DNA of 64,000 nucleotides from an uncultured Oceanisphaera sp. (GTDB lineage Bacteria; Pseudomonadota; Gammaproteobacteria; Enterobacterales; Aeromonadaceae), in contig NZ_CANLZU010000002.1 of the NCBI RefSeq assembly GCF_947495715.1, forward strand, positions 177,228-241,227, given 5' to 3'. The position numbers and the translations under genes are program-made. Under the pieces are notes generated by a model. The model was not told the DNA's origin. It ran no database searches and worked only from the letters and a program-made list of their open reading frames with translations. Below, in pieces: positions 23,864-32,582 of this stretch (position 1 is its first letter; each line of letters begins with the position of its first letter).

Positions 23864-25538
23864 ACGGCTCGGCGAGTTGCTGATTGAGCACGATGTTATC
23901 AGTAACCAGCAGCTGGAGTCGGTGTTAAAGCAGCAGCAACGCGAAGGCGGCCGCATCGGCACCCTGCTGGTGCAGATGGGCATATTGAGCGAGCTGGAAC
24001 TGCTGGGCTTTGTGGCCGAGCAGCTGGACCTGTCGTTGCTGGATTTGAACAAGACCGAGATAGACCCGCAGGCGGTCAAGCTGCTGTCTGAAGTGTATGC
24101 GCGGCGTTACCGCGCGCTGGTGATTGCCGCCGACGACACCGAGGCCACGGTAGTGCTGTCGGATCCGGCGGATCTGGACACCCAGGATGCGATCGGCAAC
24201 CTGCTGTCGCCCCGCGAGATCAAACTGGCGGTGGCGCCCCAGAGCCAGCTGTTCGGGCTTTACGATCAGCTGTACCGACGTACCGACGACATTGCCAACC
24301 TGGCCGAGCAGCTGCAGGGTGAAAACACCCCCAGCCGACCGGCGCTGGAAGCGGCCGGGCTGGACGACAGCGACGCCACCGTGGCCAAGCTGCTGTATTC
24401 GTTGTTTGAAGATGCCCTGCAGGTCGGCGCCTCCGACGTGCATATCGAGCCCGATAAAAACCTGATCCGCTTGCGGATGCGGGTCGATGGCCTGCTGCAG
24501 GAAACCGAGCTCAAGGAAGTCGGCATCGCCCCGGCGCTGGTATCCCGGCTCAAGCTGATGGCCGGGTTGGATATCGCCGAGCGGCGGTTGCCGCAAGACG
24601 GTCGCTTCGCCCTGAAAATAAAAGACAGCCCGGTGGATGTGCGTATGGCCACCATGCCGGTGCAGTTTGGCGAGGCGGTGGTGTTGCGACTGCTGGATCA
24701 GACCCACGGGGTGCGCAGTCTGACCCAGGCCGGCATGCCACCGGCGTTGCTGGCCGCTTTTCGGCGCAAACTGGCCAGCCCCAACGGTATTATTCTGGTG
24801 ACCGGCCCCACCGGCAGCGGTAAAACCACCACCCTTTATGGCGCCCTGAGCGAGTTGAATACGCCGGATCGCAAGATTATCACCGCCGAAGATCCGGTGG
24901 AATACCAGTTGCCACGGGTCAATCAGGTGCAGGTGAACAACAAGGCCGGCCTGACTTTCGCCCGCATTCTGCGCACCAGCCTGCGCCAGGATCCGGATAT
25001 TTTGCTGATCGGCGAAATGCGCGATCAGGAAACCGCCGAAATCGCCATGCGCGGCGCGCTCACCGGTCACCTGGTGCTGTCTACCCTGCACACCAACGAC
25101 GCCCCCAGCTCGGCGGTGCGACTGATGGACATGGGCGTGCCCGGTTATCTGGTGGCCAGCACCCTCAAGGGCATTCTGGCTCAGCGCCTGGTGCGCCGTT
25201 TGTGTAAACACTGCAAGGTAGAGCAGGTGCCGGAGCAAAGCGAACAACAGTTTTTACAGTATCTTGCCCCCGGCCTCGGCGCCGGTCGTTATTATCGGGG
25301 CGAGGGCTGTGCCAGTTGCAACAACAGCGGCCACAAGGGCCGGGTAGGGGTCTATGAATGGCTGGAGATCACCCACGACATGGCGGACACCCTGCGCGAG
25401 CAGAATATCGAACGCTTCAACGAACTGGTGGCGGCTGCGCCGGACTACATCACCCTGGCTCGCTCCGCCCTGGAGTTGGCACGGGCCGGTGAGGTGGCGC
25501 TGAGCGAAGTGCTGCGCCTGGCCGAGTGGATGGAATAA
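23841..25538 (+). CDS. mshE: MSHA pilus extension ATPase MshE
   Basis: This 565-residue cytoplasmic GspE/PilB-family ATPase powers pilus assembly. The N-terminal MshEN domain contains both 24-residue c-di-GMP-binding motifs in tandem: RLGELLIEHDVISNQQLES (from residue 9) and RIGTLLVQMGILSELELLG (about 38). The tenth position of the first motif is Asp instead of the usual Gly. The ATPase core has Walker A GPTGSGKTTTLYG (about 322), the Asp box ITAEDPVEYQ, Walker B PDILLIGEMRD and the His box GHLVLSTLHTND. A zinc tetracysteine is formed by CKHC and CASC near 455-495. It is directly coupled to mshG (TAATG). Confidence 0.96.
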   Translation: MAQRKLTKRLGELLIEHDVISNQQLESVLKQQQREGGRIGTLLVQMGILSELELLGFVAEQLDLSLLDLNKTEIDPQAVKLLSEVYARRYRALVIAADDTEATVVLSDPADLDTQDAIGNLLSPREIKLAVAPQSQLFGLYDQLYRRTDDIANLAEQLQGENTPSRPALEAAGLDDSDATVAKLLYSLFEDALQVGASDVHIEPDKNLIRLRMRVDGLLQETELKEVGIAPALVSRLKLMAGLDIAERRLPQDGRFALKIKDSPVDVRMATMPVQFGEAVVLRLLDQTHGVRSLTQAGMPPALLAAFRRKLASPNGIILVTGPTGSGKTTTLYGALSELNTPDRKIITAEDPVEYQLPRVNQVQVNNKAGLTFARILRTSLRQDPDILLIGEMRDQETAEIAMRGALTGHLVLSTLHTNDAPSSAVRLMDMGVPGYLVASTLKGILAQRLVRRLCKHCKVEQVPEQSEQQFLQYLAPGLGAGRYYRGEGCASCNNSGHKGRVGVYEWLEITHDMADTLREQNIERFNELVAAAPDYITLARSALELARAGEVALSEVLRLAEWME

Positions 25539-26758
25539 TGGCGTTTTATCGTTACCGGGCCCGTAACGCCCAGGGGCAACTCAACGAAGGCCGGCTTGAA
25601 GCCACCTCGTCCCAGGCGGCGGCCGAGAGCCTGCTCAACGCCGGCTTGATCCCGGTAGAGCTGAAAGAGACCCAGGCCGGCACCAAGAGCTGGATACAAC
25701 TGCAGCAATTTCTGAAGGGCGGCGTCAAGCCCGAGGTGCTGTTGATCCTGAGTCGCCAGTTTGCCTCCCTGACCCGGGCGGGCATTCCCATACTGCGCAT
25801 CGTCGAAGGGCTGCGCGACACTACCGACAACAAGGTGATGAGCGGGGCGCTGAACGAAGTGGCCGAGGCGCTGAATCAGGGCCAGACCCTGGCCAACGCG
25901 CTGGCGGCGCACCCGCATCTGTTCAACAGCCTGTTTGTGTCCCTGGTGGAAGTGGGCGAGAGCACCGGTCAGCTGGAGCAGGCCTTTCTGCAACTGGCCC
26001 ATTATTTTCAGCTGGAGCTGGATACCCGCCGCCGGGTCAAGGCCGCCATTCGCTACCCGATGTTTGTCAGCATCGCCATGCTGGCCGCCATGGTGGTGAT
26101 GAACATCTATGTGATCCCGGCCTTCAGCGGTATTTTTGCCGGTCTGGGCGCCGACCTGCCCTGGACCACCCGTTTGTTGATGAGCACTTCCAGCTTCTTT
26201 ACCCAGTACATCGGCCACATGGTGGTGGCCTCGGTGGTGGGCAGCCTGTTGATCTGGCGCTATGTCAACACCCCGAACGGACGCCTGCGCTGGCATCAAT
26301 GGCAACTGCGCATTCCCATCATAGGGCCGCTGATCAAGCGTATTTTACTTGCGCGTTTTTGCCGCAGTTTTGCTATGATGCTGACCGCCGGCGTGCCCAT
26401 AGTACGGGTGCTGACCCTGGCGGGTAATGCCACCTCCAATGCGTATCTCACCCGCGCCATTCTGGGCATGGGCGAGCAACTGTCGTCCGGCAGCAGCCTG
26501 TCGGCGGTGGCCGAGCAAAGCGGGGTATTTACCCCGCTGATTTTGCAGATGTTTCGCGTGGGGGAAGAAACCGGCCGGGTCGACGAGATGGTGATGGAAG
26601 CGGGCCGCTTCTACGAAGAAGAAGTGGACTACGACATCAGCAACCTCACGTCCAAGATCGAGCCGATATTAATCGTGGTGATTTCTGTCATGGTGCTGAT
26701 CCTGGCGCTGGGTATCTTTACCCCCATGTGGGACATGATGAATGTGATCAAGGGGTAA
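25538..26758 (+). CDS. mshG: MSHA inner-membrane platform protein MshG
   Basis: This 406-residue polytopic protein of the GspF/PilC family has two copies of the T2SSF domain (about residues 70-195 and 275-395). Three membrane helices lie at about 170-190, 220-240 and 375-395. The N-terminus MAFYRYRARNAQGQLNEGRL and the closing block VMVLILALGIFTPMWDM are typical. It links the ATPase to pilin assembly. The start ATG overlaps the mshE stop (TAATG). mshF, which usually follows, is absent: the next 179 bases are noncoding and appear to be the promoter region for the pilin genes. Confidence 0.95.
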   Translation: MAFYRYRARNAQGQLNEGRLEATSSQAAAESLLNAGLIPVELKETQAGTKSWIQLQQFLKGGVKPEVLLILSRQFASLTRAGIPILRIVEGLRDTTDNKVMSGALNEVAEALNQGQTLANALAAHPHLFNSLFVSLVEVGESTGQLEQAFLQLAHYFQLELDTRRRVKAAIRYPMFVSIAMLAAMVVMNIYVIPAFSGIFAGLGADLPWTTRLLMSTSSFFTQYIGHMVVASVVGSLLIWRYVNTPNGRLRWHQWQLRIPIIGPLIKRILLARFCRSFAMMLTAGVPIVRVLTLAGNATSNAYLTRAILGMGEQLSSGSSLSAVAEQSGVFTPLILQMFRVGEETGRVDEMVMEAGRFYEEEVDYDISNLTSKIEPILIVVISVMVLILALGIFTPMWDMMNVIKG

Positions 26759-26937
26759 AGGCTCGAGGATAGCAATGAAGTAGAAATACTGATTTGCATC
26801 AATACCGGCAGTGCTTTTTTGATATAAAAAGCATTGAAGGGGTTCAATCGGGCCAGTATGATCGAATGGTGACATCGATCATTTATCCATGAATTATTTT
26901 GTTATTAATATTAAATAAACCGAGAAATGAGGAAAGC

Positions 26938-27417
26938 ATGAGAAAAACAGCGGGTTTTACCCTGATCGAACTGGTTATCGTTATCGTTATTCTGGGCATT
27001 TTGGGTGCCGTGGCCGCGCCCAAGTTTCTGAACCTGCAGGGTGATGCGTATGGGGCCAACCTGAATGCTGTTAAAAGCTCAATGGAGTCTGCGGCAACAT
27101 TGGGTAATACCAAGGCTATTTTGGCCGGTGTTGACACAATATCATCAGCCACTGGAACATCTGGTCAGATAGATGGTATTGAATTTGCGTATGGTTACCC
27201 CAAAGCAAATGGCAATGGCATTATCAAATTGCTGGATATCAGTGCATCTTCAGCTGGTGACACTGCAGAGTACATTTATGATGACACCACCACAGTCGGT
27301 ACAATAGTTATCCAACCTCAGGCACGTAATGGTGAAAGTAATTGTTCAGCCGAATATAAAGCCCCGACGACATCCAATACTCGCCCTGAAATTACAGTTG
27401 AAACTTCTGGTTGTTAA
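26938..27417 (+). CDS. mshA: MSHA pilin 1 (probable major pilin, MshA/MshB type)
   Basis: This type IV prepilin of 159 residues has a 6-residue leader MRKTAG cut before Phe. The mature start FTLIELVIVIVILGILG has the conserved Glu5. The KFLNLQGDAYGANLNAVKSS region matches MshA/MshB. A Cys pair near the end (SNCSAEY and SGC at the C-terminus) would form the D-loop. It is set off from mshG by 179 bases, has AGGAAAGC before the ATG and is followed at once by a strong terminator. All of this suits a highly expressed subunit. Its variable region is more AT-rich than the assembly genes. In Vibrio the order is mshB-mshA, so the A/B labels could be swapped. Confidence 0.8.
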   Translation: MRKTAGFTLIELVIVIVILGILGAVAAPKFLNLQGDAYGANLNAVKSSMESAATLGNTKAILAGVDTISSATGTSGQIDGIEFAYGYPKANGNGIIKLLDISASSAGDTAEYIYDDTTTVGTIVIQPQARNGESNCSAEYKAPTTSNTRPEITVETSGC

Positions 27418-27426
27418 TCAGTATTT

Positions 27427-27451
27427 AAAGGCGGCTTAGGCCGCCTTTTTT
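27427..27451 (+). terminator. terminator between the two pilin genes
   Basis: AAAGGCGGC (27427-27435) pairs with GCCGCCTTT (27440-27448) across 4 bases and continues into a T-run. It lies 9 bases after the first pilin stop and 7 bases before the second pilin start, so it probably lowers transcription of the minor pilins relative to the first. Confidence 0.9.
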
Positions 27452-27457
27452 AACTCC

Positions 27458-27994
27458 ATGACCAAACTCCGTGGTTTTACCCTCATCGAATTGATACTGG
27501 TGCTGGTGCTGATGGGCATACTGGCGGCGGTGGCCGCGCCTCGTTTTTTTAATATTCAGCGTGATGCCTATATCGCCAACCTGAATGGTCTGGCCAATGC
27601 GATGAAAACCGGTACTACTCTGGCTCATACCAAGGCCATACTCGGCGGCTTTGACAGGCTGGGCGCGGGCACTTATACCGATGCCGATTTTAATCTGGTT
27701 GAGAGTCGGGTTGAAGGCGGTATTAGCTGGGTACGGGGTTATCCCACCGCCGATGAATACGGTATTATTGCCATGCTCTCTGGGTCCGAGGGTTTCAAAA
27801 ATGATAATGACAACGCTGATGATGTGCTTGACACCGACAAGTATGTGATTACTTATTCGACCAGTGGTGGCGAAGCAAGAAAAAGTCTCACCATTAAACC
27901 CAGACAGCGCCAGTCCGATGGTTGCAAGGTCACCTACACAGCAGCAAATAAAAGCAAGCCGGCAAAGGTCGAGATAAATGTTAAAAAGTGTTAA
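27458..27994 (+). CDS. mshB: MSHA pilin 2 (MshA/MshB type)
   Basis: This 178-residue prepilin has leader MTKLRG and mature start FTLIELILVLVLMGILAAV with Glu5. The PRFFNIQRDAYIANLNGLAN region aligns with the first pilin. A Cys pair closes the C-terminal loop (DGCKVTY and VKKC at the end). It probably arose by duplication of the neighbouring pilin. No ribosome-binding site is evident, because the preceding 35 bases are mostly terminator. The major/minor assignment relative to the first pilin is uncertain. Confidence 0.8.
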   Translation: MTKLRGFTLIELILVLVLMGILAAVAAPRFFNIQRDAYIANLNGLANAMKTGTTLAHTKAILGGFDRLGAGTYTDADFNLVESRVEGGISWVRGYPTADEYGIIAMLSGSEGFKNDNDNADDVLDTDKYVITYSTSGGEARKSLTIKPRQRQSDGCKVTYTAANKSKPAKVEINVKKC

Positions 27995-28006
27995 GGAAAA
28001 CCGCTT

Positions 28007-28558
28007 TTGAGCAAGCAGGGTGCTTTTACCCTCATCGAATTAATACTGGTGCTGGTGCTGATGGGCATACTGGCGGCGGTGGCCTTGCCACGACTGCAGT
28101 TGGGTAGTCAGTTCGAGCAAGGGTTGCAGGCGAATAACCTGGTCGGATTGTTGCGCTTGGCGCAGTTGCGCACCATGAACGATCCGGAAGCTTTAACCAA
28201 TGACATTGGTTTTAAGCAATGTGGGCGGGTTGTGATTGCCCTGAATGGTTTCTCCCTTTCCAAAGACTGTGATTCTGCCGTGTTGTTAACGGACGATCAG
28301 TTAAAGTCCGCCGAACAACAAGGTCTTTTTTTGGGTAAAACCGGTCTGACGATGACGGTCGAACCTTCTTATACGCTGCCGCTGGTGCTGCAATTTGGCA
28401 AAAAACCAGAAAGCGAAGCCGACAAGAATTATCTCAGTGAAGCCAGTCGCCTGGGACGTCCCTTTATTAATGACGTTCAGCTTTCCGAACCCCTTGAAAT
28501 AACGATAGGCGGCAAAACCGTTCATATCGAAACCGAGGGCTATATTCATGCGCCCTAG
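28007..28558 (+). CDS. mshC: MSHA minor pilin MshC
   Basis: This 183-residue prepilin-like protein has a hydrophobic start FTLIELILVLVLMGILAAVA and a GspH/FimT-like body with one Cys pair (KQCGR and KDCDS). The start is TTG at 28007, with AAGGAAAA upstream, and there is no ATG near. The leader reads MSKQGA, so the residue before the cleavage site is Ala rather than the standard Gly. The first 60 bases of the helix region are almost identical at DNA level to those of pilin 2. It overlaps mshD by 11 bases. Confidence 0.85.
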   Translation: MSKQGAFTLIELILVLVLMGILAAVALPRLQLGSQFEQGLQANNLVGLLRLAQLRTMNDPEALTNDIGFKQCGRVVIALNGFSLSKDCDSAVLLTDDQLKSAEQQGLFLGKTGLTMTVEPSYTLPLVLQFGKKPESEADKNYLSEASRLGRPFINDVQLSEPLEITIGGKTVHIETEGYIHAP

Positions 28559-29117
28559 TTATTACTTTCACAATCGTCGCCACATTAGCGGCGTCAGCCT
28601 GGTGGAATATGTGCTGGGACTGGCGATACTGGCCATCGTGCTGGTCGGCGTCGGCCTCTTCTTCTTAAGCCAGCCACGCCAGCTGGATCCTGTATTTCAG
28701 TTCAGAGCCGTGTCGCTGGCCGAAGCCCTGGCCGAACAGGTGCTGGCGGTGAAATACGACGGGAATAACAACCCTGCCGCCCAGGAACGTTGTGGTATTA
28801 ATGGTGTAACAGCCTGTGCAAATAGCCCTCAGGCAAGCACTACCAACATTACCGATTTTAAGGTGGTCGATGATTTTCAGCTTTGGTGTGGTGCCAATGC
28901 TGTCGATGGTCAAACTCTAGCCAGCGATCTTGGGTTGTCCTCTTCCGAATTGTATTCACGCTTTAGCGTCGCTACCTGTGTCGAGACGCCGGCTCCCTTG
29001 ACCCCCGGTTATGATGAAACTGATCCCGCTCTATTCATGAAAAAAGTCAGCATCAACATCAGCATCGATCAGGGCGATACTCTCTCCTTTATTCTGCACA
29101 GGTACAACATTCGATGA
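28548..29117 (+). CDS. mshD: MSHA minor pilin MshD
   Basis: This 189-residue minor pseudopilin-like protein has a long 15-residue leader, MRPSYYFHNRRHISG, cut before VSLVEYVLGLAILAIVL, and keeps Glu5. The body has several Cys (ERCGING, TACANS, LWCGAN, ATCVET) and no known ligand-binding motif. MshD is thought to prime pilus assembly with the other minor pilins. It overlaps mshC by 11 bases and mshO by 4 (ATGA). Confidence 0.87.
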   Translation: MRPSYYFHNRRHISGVSLVEYVLGLAILAIVLVGVGLFFLSQPRQLDPVFQFRAVSLAEALAEQVLAVKYDGNNNPAAQERCGINGVTACANSPQASTTNITDFKVVDDFQLWCGANAVDGQTLASDLGLSSSELYSRFSVATCVETPAPLTPGYDETDPALFMKKVSINISIDQGDTLSFILHRYNIR

Positions 29118-29875
29118 AGGCGCGCGGCTTTACCCTGATCGAGCTGGTGATCGTGCTGGTGCTGATTGGCATCAGCGCCATTTTCAGCACCCGTTTCATC
29201 GCCGACATGGCCGCCGGCTACGTCGGCACCGCCGAACGCGGCCAGGCACTGGCCGGCGCCCGCTTCACCATGGAGCGGCTGCGCCGTGAACTGGCGGTGG
29301 CCTATGGCCCCAGTGTTTATATCACTAACATCGTTGATGATGAACACTGCATCTATTTTGTGCCCGCCTTGGCCGCGGGGACTTATTTGGGCTCTGTAAA
29401 GACTGGGGCGGCCACTTTTGTGGTGCCGCTTAGCTTGCAGGGAGAGAGTATTAAAAACAATATTATGGCGATTCGTGCCGACAGTGGCGCTGTATGGAGT
29501 AGCTACCCGGAAGCATTACCTGCTGAAATTTACAAACTGGAGAAAGAACCTACCTCCACCAGCTTTACTTTTAGCAATGTATTTAATGATCCCGACGATG
29601 TTAACTTCAGTCGTGAAGGCTACGGCCAGCGCTATACCCTGCTAACGCCCGAACAGGTACGCTATTGCCTGCGCAATGGCGGGCTTGAGCGTGAGATAAA
29701 AACCCTTGATAAAGACTGGAGAAAAAGCAGCCTGATGATGACAGGGATCACAGGAGACAAGGTATTTATGGGCTACGATGAGTCCAATCAATTGATACAG
29801 TTGGAGCTTGTTTTGAACACTCGCGACGGTGATTTGGTACTGCCCGGCCAGTTGCAGGTGACTTATGCGCCTTGA
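29114..29875 (+). CDS. mshO: MSHA minor pilin MshO
   Basis: This 253-residue prepilin-like protein has leader MKARG and mature start FTLIELVIVLVLIGISAIFS with Glu5. A larger beta-rich domain of PilW/GspJ type follows, including ERGQALAGARFTMERLRREL just after the helix. It lies between mshD and mshP with overlaps of 4 and 11 bases. Confidence 0.88.
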   Translation: MKARGFTLIELVIVLVLIGISAIFSTRFIADMAAGYVGTAERGQALAGARFTMERLRRELAVAYGPSVYITNIVDDEHCIYFVPALAAGTYLGSVKTGAATFVVPLSLQGESIKNNIMAIRADSGAVWSSYPEALPAEIYKLEKEPTSTSFTFSNVFNDPDDVNFSREGYGQRYTLLTPEQVRYCLRNGGLEREIKTLDKDWRKSSLMMTGITGDKVFMGYDESNQLIQLELVLNTRDGDLVLPGQLQVTYAP

Positions 29876-30254
29876 GGGTTCAAGACAAAACGGCAGCATG
29901 CTACTGAGTGTGTTGTTTATCATACTGGTGCTGGCGGGCTTGATGGCCGGCTTGGCGACCCTGTCGGGCCAGAGCAGCCAGCAACTGGTATACGAAGTGC
30001 AGGCGCTGAAGGCTCGCCTGGCTGCCGAAGCTGTGCTGGAACGGCAGATATTTGCAACGCTCGACAAAATTGATACCGACATGGTAGTGACAAGCGCCGC
30101 TTCCGCCACCATTAATCAATGTCAGGCTTATATTGATAAACTGGAGCCCCAAAGTAGTGCTCTAGCAACCCAGGTAAGAATAATCAGCAGCGGCACCTGC
30201 ACTGGCAGTGGCCTGACCGTAGTCCGCAATATTGAAGTTGAGGTGATTGAATGA
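29865..30254 (+). CDS. mshP: MSHA minor pilin MshP
   Basis: This 129-residue protein has a type IV-like N-terminus, MRLEGSRQNG before SMLLSVLFIILVLAGLMAGL. There is no Glu at mature position 5, as in PilX/GspK-like tip pilins. A Cys pair (NQCQAY and SGTCTGS) lies in the small C-terminal domain. A pilin lacking Glu5 would be expected at the pilus tip. It overlaps mshO by 11 bases and mshQ by 4. Confidence 0.85.
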   Translation: MRLEGSRQNGSMLLSVLFIILVLAGLMAGLATLSGQSSQQLVYEVQALKARLAAEAVLERQIFATLDKIDTDMVVTSAASATINQCQAYIDKLEPQSSALATQVRIISSGTCTGSGLTVVRNIEVEVIE

Positions 30255-32320
30255 TGAATCGTAACTGGCTATATGTGATAGCTTTGATACCTTTTTTATC
30301 ATATGCCGCTAAGGGAAGCGGAGAGGTGGATCACTATCGCCTTGATTTTAATCCTGATAAAGAGGAAATGACCCTACTTGCTTGTAAGAATAAGGGCTGT
30401 AGTGATTTATATAAGAATAATAAAACTGCAGTTCAAATAACCAAAGATAATAATAACGAAGGGAATGAAATTCATTTTAAGAAACAGGATATGTCAGATG
30501 GTCATGGTGTTGTTAAATATGATAGCGCCCATGAAGGAAAATGCTACCCCCTAAGGCTTAAGTTGAAAGGTAATAGTACTTGGCCTAAGCCCAATGATGA
30601 ATTATCAGGACTCAAATGTTATATTAATGGCGACCCAAATGGCAGCTGTAAGTTCTGTTCTGATGGTGATTCAGAAGACGAAAATGATGATAAATTAGAA
30701 GGTATTGATGTAGAAATGGAGTTGGCTGGTTATGTTGGTATCAGCTCCGAAAAAGCAGGTGTCCGTATAGACGATGAAAAAATAAACGGACACTCCCTGA
30801 AAATAGAAAAAATTGAAGGTGATGACGATAATATAAATGTGGAGCTGCGAGATCAGCATGGTAACCTGTTAAGTGTAGGTGATGAATTTACCTTTCCCAA
30901 TACTCTTTACTATAATCGCGTTGGCGAAATAGAATTTGATTTGGAAGAGGTTAATGATGAGGCTCAAGAGGTTGATATCGAGTTTGACCTGATATATGTG
31001 CCTTATAAACTGGCATGGGTAAAAGAGTCTGAAGAGGTTGACTGTTACAGCTCAAACGATTTTGAATACAAGACTCATGCCAGTAAATGTCCGGTAATTG
31101 GCAAGGCAGGTGACAGACTTTCACTCAAGTTACAAGCTTATGATGCTGACAATAATGCAATAAAAAACGAATATATCGATGATCTTGATATTGATATTGA
31201 CTGTGAAGATGATAAAGAGCCTGGTTGTATAGAAATACGCGAATTGGATGAAAATCTGAATGTTATTAGAGAGTTTAAGCAAGCAGAAGTTGAATTTGAC
31301 GACCAAGGTGCTGTCATCTTTACAACCGATAGTGAAGATGGCGGTGGTCATATAAAGAATGTCGCTTTGATTGAGGCTTATATTTCAGCTTCTTGTGCCG
31401 AAGAAGCTGAAGGCGACGACGATATATGTCTGCTGGAAACAAAAGGTGACACCGCCATTATCGGCCGCACTGTGCCAGATCGTTTGTTCATTGAAGAGCA
31501 ATTGGGGAAGATAAAAGACAACGTTGCTTATCGAGGAAAGCCGGTTGACTTTGAGAACAAGCCTTATTTCATTGTGAAAGGCTGTGCCGTTGACCAAAAG
31601 AAGGATGAGGAATGCAACTTGCCCAGTTACAGCGGTGAGTTTGCCGGAGGCCTCAAGGAGAATTATGATTTTACCATCAAAGAATTACTTGAGGGCACCG
31701 AGTTTGAGTTGGATATTTCGGAACCCAGTCTTGGAGAGCATCAGTTCGGGTTGAAGCCTGATAGCCTGATATTTAGTAAAACTGATCCCTCTGCCGAAAC
31801 CAGCCTGAAAAAACTGAAGCTGAAATTAACCATCCAAGAGCATGATGGTTTAAATAAACTGAATAATAAAACAACGGCACTGGCGGATGATGATGACATG
31901 CTTCGCTTCGGCTATCTGATTCTGGAAGATACCGAGTTGCCGGTAGAGACCAATGGTCATATCACGGGAAAGCTGTATTACCTTGATCAATTCAAGCACT
32001 CCAAGCCGGTCACCGAAAATCACTTCCGCTTTGCCAGCCATATAGCAGGTGACGCCAACGTTGCTGCAACTGCGCCAGAGCCGGCCGATGCCGTAGCGCC
32101 GGTGTTGGCGGTAGATAATGATGGCCTTGGCACCGACGGCATCGGCGTGGCGGGATACGATAAGGCCGCAGAGTTTGATGTTGAGCTGACAGTGGATAAA
32201 TGGTTACAGCCACATAAAGATGGTGGTTTGGTACAACCAACAGCCCAGCTGAAGTTCACCTCAGACTCGCGCAAGCGTGGTAACGACAGCACCTTCAACC
32301 GCCGCGAAGTGATCCGTTAA
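30251..32320 (+). CDS. mshQ: MshQ-like secreted protein, short and acidic
   Basis: This 689-residue exported protein lies at the mshQ position. It has a signal peptide (residues 1-19, ending FLSYAA) and then a long, strongly acidic region rich in Asp, Glu, Lys and Asn, with clusters such as DGDSEDENDDKLEG. I recognise no domain in that region. Only the last 140 residues recall the conserved MshQ C-terminus: DDDMLRFGYLILEDTELPVE, HFRFASHIAGD, and the ending KRGNDSTFNRREVIR. Vibrio and Shewanella MshQ are usually over 1,000 residues with a lectin-like N-terminal part, which is missing here. Bases 30251 to about 31900 are visibly AT-rich compared with the assembly genes and with the 3' end of the gene. 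It probably sits at the cell surface or pilus tip as an adhesin. Confidence 0.75.
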   Translation: MMNRNWLYVIALIPFLSYAAKGSGEVDHYRLDFNPDKEEMTLLACKNKGCSDLYKNNKTAVQITKDNNNEGNEIHFKKQDMSDGHGVVKYDSAHEGKCYPLRLKLKGNSTWPKPNDELSGLKCYINGDPNGSCKFCSDGDSEDENDDKLEGIDVEMELAGYVGISSEKAGVRIDDEKINGHSLKIEKIEGDDDNINVELRDQHGNLLSVGDEFTFPNTLYYNRVGEIEFDLEEVNDEAQEVDIEFDLIYVPYKLAWVKESEEVDCYSSNDFEYKTHASKCPVIGKAGDRLSLKLQAYDADNNAIKNEYIDDLDIDIDCEDDKEPGCIEIRELDENLNVIREFKQAEVEFDDQGAVIFTTDSEDGGGHIKNVALIEAYISASCAEEAEGDDDICLLETKGDTAIIGRTVPDRLFIEEQLGKIKDNVAYRGKPVDFENKPYFIVKGCAVDQKKDEECNLPSYSGEFAGGLKENYDFTIKELLEGTEFELDISEPSLGEHQFGLKPDSLIFSKTDPSAETSLKKLKLKLTIQEHDGLNKLNNKTTALADDDDMLRFGYLILEDTELPVETNGHITGKLYYLDQFKHSKPVTENHFRFASHIAGDANVAATAPEPADAVAPVLAVDNDGLGTDGIGVAGYDKAAEFDVELTVDKWLQPHKDGGLVQPTAQLKFTSDSRKRGNDSTFNRREVIR

Positions 32321-32333
32321 CCTCCCTTTACCG

Positions 32334-32357
32334 TGCCGCCTCGTCAATGAGGCGGCA
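32334..32357 (+). terminator. stem-loop after the msh locus
   Basis: TGCCGCCTC (32334-32342) pairs with GAGGCGGCA (32349-32357) across a 6-base loop, 13 bases after mshQ. No T-run follows, so it may be a weak or Rho-linked terminator or an RNA-stabilising stem. Confidence 0.6.
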
Positions 32358-32582
32358 TCGGTTATAGGGTCTTTGCGTTTTCCCCAATAACCCGGTACTT
32401 TATATGGCTAAGGTAGCCGAATGGCTACTTTACGTGCCAGGGGTGATCTGGCATAAGTGTGGTTTGTGACCGCTGTCAGAGTACAAACACAATTTTTAAT
32501 ACAATGGTTTTACTTTTTGTTTACAATTAATTATTGTGATTCAACGACAATGACTTAGCACATAAGGTAAGGATGCCGAGCC

